51,986 nt of DNA from a virus: IMG/VR virus record IMGVR_UViG_3300036766_001779, positions 1 through 51,986 of that record. The stretch is one strand, 5' to 3'. The translations under genes were made by a program, and so were the position numbers. Each line of letters starts with the position of its first letter. Position 1 is the first letter of the stretch. This document shows positions 47,581 to 51,986 of the stretch, one piece after another. The notes below the pieces were generated by a model. That model was given only the letters and a program-made list of their open reading frames with translations, was not told the origin of the DNA and did no database searches.

Positions 47581-47952
47581 TTAGGATTCGACTTCACTTG
47601 GCTTTTTGCCAAATTGATTGTAATGGAAAATGGCCTTTCGAATAGCTTTGATAATTTTGCGGTGCGCGTCATTAGTGACGGACTTGCAGCCCACCATCTG
47701 TGCAATTCGTTCCAGTTCCTTCGACTCGCACTTGTTCAAAAACTCTCTGCTGAATTTGTCCGGCTGCATTTTCTTTCGTGCAGCCAAAAGTTCACAGAGT
47801 GTGTGATTGTCGATGAGTTTGGAATTATTCTTCGCAGGACAGTCGTTGTCGTGCCATCGCACGTTGCAGCAAAGTCCACAGGCTTTACCGTCCGAAATGA
47901 GTCGATTGATTTCCGCTGCTGCTGTTGCTGTTGCTGTTGCTGTACTTGTCAT
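47581..47952 (-). CDS. Hypothetical protein with Thr-Ala repeat and Cys/His cluster
   Basis: The product has 123 residues from ATG 47952. It begins MTSTATATATAAAEINRL, coded by an ACAGCA tandem repeat that may vary in length. CGLCCNVRWHDNDC near 24-37 could bind zinc. The C-terminal half is helical (SREFLNKCESKELERIAQMV). Not recognised. A terminator hairpin lies in its leader at 47983-48015. Confidence 0.7.
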   Translation of the reverse strand: MTSTATATATAAAEINRLISDGKACGLCCNVRWHDNDCPAKNNSKLIDNHTLCELLAARKKMQPDKFSREFLNKCESKELERIAQMVGCKSVTNDAHRKIIKAIRKAIFHYNQFGKKPSEVES

Positions 47953-47982
47953 GTTGTTTCCCCCTTGCAATGACGATGCAAT

Positions 47983-48015
47983 AAAAAATGCAGGCTGACC
48001 GTCAACAGCCTGCAT
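47983..48015 (-). terminator. Minus-strand terminator/attenuator in the leader of the 47581-47952 gene
   Basis: The stem ATGCAGGCTG/CAGCCTGCAT is a perfect 10 bp (48015-48006 with 47997-47988) with loop TTGACGGT and then TTTTTTATTG. A second hairpin GGGC/GCCC lies just upstream. It probably reduces read-through from 48090-48596. Confidence 0.8.
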
Positions 48016-48089
48016 CATGGGAAAGGGCTTAAATGCCCAACGAAAGGAGCCTGCACATAATAAGCTCCTACACGATGAAATTTCAAGAA

Positions 48090-48596
48090 CTAAAACAGGG
48101 CACATTCAAATTTTGTTGTGACCAGCAATTTATGCTCGATTGTTTTCGCTGCATGTTTGTCTTTCAAGCCTTGAGCTACACGCAGCAGTTTTACAATGAT
48201 TATATCGTCTAACGGTAACGAAACAATATGCATTCTGTTCGAAAATTGACCGACTCGAATGCCTGCTGCAGTAGCTGACCCGTTATATTTGTACGGCAGT
48301 TCTCGAGCTAGCGCTGCGCCCGCACGACACGACAAGAAAAAACTGATTTCATAGACGGGCTTGCTTGAATCCGCAGTGGACTTCATCAGTAATTTTTTGT
48401 CTACTAAGTGCTGCAAAAACTGCTCGTGCGAAATTTCATCAGCTGACAATCCCAACTGTTCCTGCACTCTTTGCTTGTATTGAGTAGTATTTTTCACACG
48501 TTTGTCGGTGCAGCGGACAGCCAAAATTCGGACGATGTCGTACGCCGTTCGGCCGACCAAATCACACTTTGTTACACAGTCAAGAAATCGCAACAT
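48090..48596 (-). CDS. Hypothetical protein, possible winged-helix DNA binder
   Basis: The product has 168 residues from ATG 48596, chosen because AAGGAG lies 6 nt upstream; an in-frame start at 48611 lacks one. Residues 10-75 are helical with the order TAYDIVRILAVRC, QRVQEQLGLSADEISHEQFL and HLVDKKLLMKS, similar to a winged-helix. The rest is unassigned. It sits downstream of the amidoligase and so may regulate it. Confidence 0.65.
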   Translation of the reverse strand: MLRFLDCVTKCDLVGRTAYDIVRILAVRCTDKRVKNTTQYKQRVQEQLGLSADEISHEQFLQHLVDKKLLMKSTADSSKPVYEISFFLSCRAGAALARELPYKYNGSATAAGIRVGQFSNRMHIVSLPLDDIIIVKLLRVAQGLKDKHAAKTIEHKLLVTTKFECALF

Positions 48597-48610
48597 GTTT
48601 TTCTCCTTCA

Positions 48611-49570
48611 TTATGCGTTTGTTGATGTACGAACGACGGTCACACTAGCATCGTTCGAAATCGGAATTGGAGTCTGCACTGCAGGAGCCGTTACGTTGTG
48701 GGTCGCAGGACGGAAGCTCGGAACACCGGCCGGATTCAGCTCTCGTTGCCGTTTGTCAAACCACGCTTGCAGCTCTTTGTCCATACGAGTGAAGTATTTG
48801 AAATAGTATTTCAGGTCGTAGTTGATTTTGCCCTGTGGCATTTTGGACGCAATGGCGACGGACACAAAATTGACCATTAGACGGATGTAGTTCGTAATTT
48901 TGTCTCCATCTATCGAGCCCTGATGGCCTCTGAATTCCACAGTGCCGTACGTGTACTGGGGCTCGATGTTCATTTTGTAGTAACGGCCTCTCGGGCAGAA
49001 TTCACGGAAAAACTGGTCAACCGAATGGCTGTGCTCAGACATGTGCATGGCGTTCGTGAGTTTTTGCTCGAGAGTTGCAGTGCCAGTTCCAATGGCGTTT
49101 AGATTGGACTCGGCGTACCGTTGGGCACCACGGCGGGATTCGGAAAAAATCGTTTCCATCAGAGGCTCGAACTGCAGCCAACGTAGATATACACGGCGGA
49201 GCTGCTTGAGATTCATCATTCCAGTTCCGACATGCACGTGCAGGCCACAGGTCTTGTCCACTTTTCCGCCGGCCGTTTCGATGGCCTTGCAGACCTTCAT
49301 CACTTCGACAAGCCCTTCGGTCCCGCGCAGAATTGGGCTGACCATCTCGAGGCCACAGCCACATTCAGTTCCGGTTGAATTGACGGAACGGTCGACGCAG
49401 AGATTCCAAATTCCGTGAACACGATTGCCGTGATACGTGCCCGTCCAATGGCATGCCAAGTTGACATTTACCATCTGAGCCAGAACGGCGTTTGGTGTGG
49501 TGCCGAAGAATTCGATTTCGATTCCGTACGTCAGGTCCCGTATTCCAGTGATTGGCTTAATCTGCGGCAT
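48611..49570 (-). CDS. Amidoligase-family enzyme (COOH-NH2 ligase, Amidoligase_2)
   Basis: The product has 319 residues from ATG 49570, with AAGGAG upstream. The signature LTYGIEIEFFG (E18, E20) opens the domain, CGLHVHVG (H111, H113) carries the metal site, and YTYGTVEFRGHQGS near 210-225 is the third conserved strand. The family uses ATP to join an amine and a carboxylate, making peptide-like tags. The substrate is unknown. A gamma-glutamylcyclotransferase-like gene 3 kb away could remove or edit the same bond. The C-terminal 40 residues are Pro/Thr-rich. Confidence 0.88.
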   Translation of the reverse strand: MPQIKPITGIRDLTYGIEIEFFGTTPNAVLAQMVNVNLACHWTGTYHGNRVHGIWNLCVDRSVNSTGTECGCGLEMVSPILRGTEGLVEVMKVCKAIETAGGKVDKTCGLHVHVGTGMMNLKQLRRVYLRWLQFEPLMETIFSESRRGAQRYAESNLNAIGTGTATLEQKLTNAMHMSEHSHSVDQFFREFCPRGRYYKMNIEPQYTYGTVEFRGHQGSIDGDKITNYIRLMVNFVSVAIASKMPQGKINYDLKYYFKYFTRMDKELQAWFDKRQRELNPAGVPSFRPATHNVTAPAVQTPIPISNDASVTVVRTSTNA

Positions 49571-49614
49571 TTTTAAACTCCTTAATTTTAAACTATCAAT
49601 TATCAACTGTGTAC

Positions 49615-49644
49615 ACTATACTGCCAAACGATGGCATATGTCCA
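49615..49644 (-). promoter_or_regulatory. Minus-strand promoter P49 for the amidoligase operon
   Basis: A -35 TGGACA (49644-49639) and -10 TATAGT (49620-49615) are 18 nt apart, about 45 nt before ATG 49570. The -10 and flanks (49605-49625) match 1732-1752 at about 18 of 21 positions. Confidence 0.6.
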
Positions 49645-49682
49645 CACAGCAGGCCGCGAAAAAATAAAATATTTGTGTGGCT

Positions 49683-49710
49683 ATAACTACGTGTAAATAC
49701 ACGACGTTAC
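49683..49710. promoter_or_regulatory. Palindromic regulator site upstream of P49
   Basis: CGTGTA/TACACG is a perfect inner repeat (49690-49703), with outer arms ATAAC and GTTAC. It shares ATAACT, GTGTA and ATACA with 47173-47199, at the same offset of 113 nt from a start codon. Confidence 0.6.
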
Positions 49711-49720
49711 GTGCACGTGC

Positions 49721-50125
49721 TTATAATTTGTCCAAAATTTTTTGGATTTCGTTTGGCCGAATTTTGCCGTTTTCAGCCTTTACGACGGTCATACGGTCTG
49801 GACGACCACGGCCCAAGCATGTTGGCCGTATGCCTCCACTTTGAAGGTCCTTTATGCACGGACGGCACATAAACAGCAGGCTGTTGTCCGCAGCAATTAC
49901 GGGCATCAAGATTGTTTTCCTGCTGCAGACTGGGCATTGCTTCGGAAGTACGGACGAGTCCTGTAGTAGGTCCCTCAAAGCCTGCATAATCCGGCATTGG
50001 CTTTTAGATGGGCTTGCTATTTTCCGCAGCCGGCGAAGGGCCGCCATCCAGCGTGGACGGCCCGTTGCATAATATCGTTTTTGGCGATATTTCTCCTGCA
50101 ACTTTTTACTCCGTTTAATCTTCAT
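49721..50125 (-). CDS. Basic zinc-finger protein
   Basis: The protein has 134 residues. A very basic N-terminus (MKIKRSKKLQEKYRQKRYY) is followed by KQCPVCSRK and CRPCIKD, one Cys4 ribbon near residues 62-90. It is probably a nucleic-acid binder. GGAG lies 7 nt before ATG 50125, within the end of the preceding gene. It is the last gene of the leftward operon that comes through the join. Confidence 0.7.
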   Translation of the reverse strand: MKIKRSKKLQEKYRQKRYYATGRPRWMAALRRLRKIASPSKSQCRIMQALRDLLQDSSVLPKQCPVCSRKTILMPVIAADNSLLFMCRPCIKDLQSGGIRPTCLGRGRPDRMTVVKAENGKIRPNEIQKILDKL

Positions 50126-50399
50126 CTTCGGCCTCCAGCCTATTCAGTTCATCCTGTTCCGCCTTTTTTGCAGCGACCTGCTTGAGAAAAACCCGTTTGT
50201 GGCCTTCGATAACGTAGTTTGTGTCCTTGATTTGTTGCCACTCGAAAGAACTCACCCGCACAGTTCGTTTTAGTTGCGTAGCAACATCACGATAAATTAT
50301 CACGACGAGAAATGGCTTGCGATTGAGAAATCGCTCGTCAACATAAATGTTTATGTTGTGCTCATCATCATGGTAGGATTTTGTTGTGTCGTTTCCCAT
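50115..50399 (-). CDS. Hypothetical protein, 94 aa
   Basis: The protein has 94 residues with beta segments (NINIYVDERF, PFLVVIIYRDV) followed by an acidic helix (KAEQDELNRLEAEDED). I do not recognise it. AAAGGAG lies before ATG 50399. Confidence 0.65.
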   Translation of the reverse strand: MGNDTTKSYHDDEHNINIYVDERFLNRKPFLVVIIYRDVATQLKRTVRVSSFEWQQIKDTNYVIEGHKRVFLKQVAAKKAEQDELNRLEAEDED

Positions 50400-50400
50400 T

Positions 50401-50766
50401 TTAGTTCTCCTTTGCTGCGTTGAGCTTGTCCTTCAACTGTCTCCACGCTCTGGCCTTCGTGCAGAATTCTTCGAACTGCTTATACAACAAGGATACACTG
50501 GCCTTTTTGTTCGCCTTGATGAAGGCAATCTGCAAGGCTAATTCATCCGCTTGCTCCATATAGACCGTGTTGGCAATCGCAGTCATTTCTTCAAACCAAA
50601 TTTTCTGATTAAAATTATTTTCTCTGTGTCGCACAATCCACTCAACTTCGCAAAATGTCAACGCAACAGAATCTTCGGAGCGAATTGTGCCAAAATGCCA
50701 CTTGTCATTTTCTTTTTTGAAACGTTGATGTTTTGGTGGCTCAGGAATTAGCTTGCTTATGTCCAT
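50401..50766 (-). CDS. Hypothetical helical protein, 121 aa
   Basis: The product has 121 residues from ATG 50766, with AAGGAG 6 nt before it. A Pro-rich N-terminus (ISKLIPEPPKHQRF) is followed by helices ending in WRQLKDKLNAAKEN. Not recognised. Confidence 0.65.
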   Translation of the reverse strand: MDISKLIPEPPKHQRFKKENDKWHFGTIRSEDSVALTFCEVEWIVRHRENNFNQKIWFEEMTAIANTVYMEQADELALQIAFIKANKKASVSLLYKQFEEFCTKARAWRQLKDKLNAAKEN

Positions 50767-50783
50767 GTCAGGCTCCTTCAATG

Positions 50784-51104
50784 TTAGTGCTGTTTGAATT
50801 CATCGCCCTTGAAGTGATTCAGAAAGAAGTAAATGGCACCGTCAGGCGTAGCAAAAGGCTTGCGCTGATGGAGCCGGCCTTTTGAATCCCTGTACGTCAA
50901 CGTGTAACACCAGCCTGGGAAGTCGGCCAAGTTATAATTTGGGTCGAGCTTTTCCAGCTTGACTTGGCAGTAAACTTCGAACGGTTTCGATGGCTTTCCG
51001 AATCTTGCAAGCCGAGCTATTTTCACGAGCTGGGCGTTCAGCGCTTTGTTGTAGTTACTGCCAATTCTTTTGCGGCCTGCTGTTGAAATGTTATGAACGG
51101 CCAT
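50784..51104 (-). CDS. Hypothetical protein, 106 aa
   Basis: The product has 106 residues from ATG 51104, with GGAGG upstream. It contains a beta-rich stretch FEVYCQVKLEKLDPNY followed by GWCYTLTYRDSKGRLHQR and ends with GAIYFFLNHFKGDEF, the pattern of a small sandwich. Not recognised. It overlaps the next upstream gene by 14 nt. Confidence 0.65.
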   Translation of the reverse strand: MAVHNISTAGRKRIGSNYNKALNAQLVKIARLARFGKPSKPFEVYCQVKLEKLDPNYNLADFPGWCYTLTYRDSKGRLHQRKPFATPDGAIYFFLNHFKGDEFKQH

Positions 51105-51567
51105 TGCATCTGCCTCCACCGGTTTTATGTTCTTCGTCCTCCTTGAGGAGCATCGTCGGACCTTCACAGCAGGAATGTGCCCGCTCGACACAACGCCTGC
51201 AAATCAGTTGGCCGTTCACGAGCGTGAGCTGCTCCATAGGAGTCGGCTGATTACACTGCGAGCATAGGGCAATATCATTCTTTTGTACGCTCATGGTTTT
51301 TCTTCTTTCTGTTGAGTCTGCGGTTTCAATCCACGCTCCCGCGCGGGGAGCGACACCCGCAAGGCGGGCATCGCTGATGATGGAACTCAGACGAGAATAG
51401 CTGCGTTCCGTGTTTGAAATGAGATTCCGTGAGACGAACTGATAATACAATTGACGCAAGGTCAAATTGAAGCCCTGCTGCCTGTATTCTCGCGCGATTT
51501 TTTCCGCAGTGTTGATTGTCGCCAACGCTTTGCTGCGGAAATGCTTTTTTCTGTACTCAGTTTTCAT
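51091..51567 (-). CDS. Fusion frame: truncated wHTH/Toprim-family N-terminus, CRISPR repeat, zinc-ribbon protein
   Basis: The open frame of 158 codons starts at ATG 51567 (AGGAGG upstream). Residues 1-71 (NLTLRQLYYQFVSRNLISN, then SRLSSIISDARLAG) are the N-terminal wing domain of a longer family in phages and actinobacteria whose next conserved part is missing. Directly after DARLAG the frame runs into a 32-nt CRISPR repeat, read as VAPRAGAWIETA. It then joins a Cys4 ribbon protein (ALCSQCNQ, ICRRCVE) that has its own weak start at 51294. So it is either one chimeric protein or a truncated gene plus a 67-residue gene. Confidence 0.6.
   Translation of the reverse strand: MKTEYRKKHFRSKALATINTAEKIAREYRQQGFNLTLRQLYYQFVSRNLISNTERSYSRLSSIISDARLAGVAPRAGAWIETADSTERRKTMSVQKNDIALCSQCNQPTPMEQLTLVNGQLICRRCVERAHSCCEGPTMLLKEDEEHKTGGGRCNGRS
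51323..51354 (-). CRISPR. Solitary type I-C CRISPR repeat (candidate RNA anti-CRISPR)
   Basis: On the minus strand these 32 nt begin GTCGCTCCCC, contain the GCTCCC/GGGAGC hairpin and end GTGGATTGAAAC. Length, start GTCGC, palindrome and 3' end are those of subtype I-C repeats. No second repeat lies within the window, so this is not an array. There are no cas genes. Solitary repeat units in phages are known RNA anti-CRISPRs (Racr), which occupy Cas proteins as decoys. Confidence 0.85.
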
Positions 51568-51580
51568 AGCCCCTGTCCTC

Positions 51581-51986
51581 CTATTCCAAGTGTAAATCCT
51601 TCTTCAATTTCTGAATGACTATCATCGCCACATCGGCTTCCTCCAGTTCCCCACGAGACAGGCGGCATTTCGGGCAGTCGCAGGGATACTTTTTCAACGT
51701 TGCGTACATACGGCCTTGTACGAGTTGCTGCACAATTTCCGTTGCGACATTCAGATAAGAACAGAAGTCGCCAAAATTGTGGCCAACAACTGCGTTCTGT
51801 GCGCTGTCGTAATGGCCTTCGTACAAGAACCAGCCGACTGTTAGAATCTCGCTGTGTGTTTCTCCGCCGTGTTTGACCACCTTCATCGCAGCAGACTCTG
51901 TGATTACGAACGTCCTTTCGAAGGCTTGGACGACCAAAAACACGAGTTCTGCTCCTGAGGGATGGGGAAAATGAGCTATTTTCAGG
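51581..51986 (-). CDS. Hypothetical protein crossing the contig join (C-terminal part plus repeat)
   Basis: This segment encodes the end of the 199-residue protein that starts at 321. The stretch 51860-51986 duplicates 1-127. Visible motifs are SGAELVFLVVQAFERTFVI, then KHGGETHSEILTVGWFLYEG and, near the end, YPCDCPKCRLSRGELEEAD. The CDCPKC could be half of a zinc site. It lies 13 nt upstream of the fusion frame at 51567. Confidence 0.7.
   Translation of the reverse strand, partial: LKIAHFPHPSGAELVFLVVQAFERTFVITESAAMKVVKHGGETHSEILTVGWFLYEGHYDSAQNAVVGHNFGDFCSYLNVATEIVQQLVQGRMYATLKKYPCDCPKCRLSRGELEEADVAMIVIQKLKKDLHLE
51860..51986. repeat. Right copy of 127-bp terminal direct repeat
   Basis: Identical to 1-127. 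See the left copy: it marks the closing point of the circular map, so the unique genome length is 51859 bp. Confidence 0.95.

Noticed and set aside
47893-47952. Trinucleotide tandem repeat as a separate element
   Set aside because: It is the in-frame Thr-Ala coding repeat of the 123-residue protein and needs no other explanation.
51300-51400. A CRISPR array
   Set aside because: Only one repeat is present; no second copy, no leader, no cas genes. Reported as solitary repeat instead.

Overview
The window is a complete genome of a tailed double-stranded DNA phage of siphovirus type, most likely virulent. It carries a terminase, portal, HK97-type capsid set, neck genes, tail tube, G/T chaperone pair, a 1085-residue tape measure and its own replication genes. 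I find no integrase, repressor, excisionase or tRNA gene. Bases 1-127 are identical to bases 51860-51986, so the unit genome is about 51.86 kb and the map is circular or circularly permuted. One minus-strand gene crosses the join. Ribosome sites are strong GGAG types. The host cannot be named; a lone subtype I-C CRISPR repeat hints at a host lineage with type I-C CRISPR-Cas.

Layout. All plus-strand genes lie at 3215-27893: small-terminase candidate, TerL, portal, MazG-like enzyme, minor head protein with a zinc-protease tail, connector, scaffold, major capsid protein, neck genes, a fibre/spike module, tail tube, G/T chaperones, tape measure, a beta-helix/distal-tail fusion, hub, and a small membrane/lipoprotein cassette. 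All other genes are on the minus strand. They run from 2458 leftwards through the join and on from 51859 down to 28534. The 2459-3214 gap is divergent, holds a (GA)20 tract and inverted repeats, and is the best candidate for control region and origin. The 27894-28533 gap is convergent.

Minus-strand functions. 49721-2458 (through the join) holds small early proteins and the CRISPR repeat. 43637-49570 holds an amidoligase, a gamma-glutamylcyclotransferase-like enzyme, an HNH nuclease, a DUF932 protein and small DNA-binding candidates. 36164-43637 is the replication and recombination block: SNF2-like helicase, RecB/Cas4-like nuclease, Sak4-like ATPase, SSB-like protein, and a primase fused to an MCM-like AAA+ helicase. 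31194-35785 makes and inserts a 7-deazaguanine: QueD, QueE, a phosphoribosyltransferase, FolE, an unknown protein, DpdA, a second QueD-like protein and a second MazG. 28534-31207 holds DNA polymerase A and a RuvC-like resolvase.

Most notable points: (1) a 32-nt type I-C CRISPR repeat at 51323-51354 fused into a truncated gene, a candidate RNA anti-CRISPR; (2) a structured element of about 170 bp in four intergenic gaps; (3) a 7-deazaguanine pathway without QueC, predicting a carboxy- or decarboxylated base in the DNA; (4) an amidoligase and cyclotransferase pair; (5) a matched palindrome exactly 113 nt upstream of two early start codons. No endolysin could be recognised.
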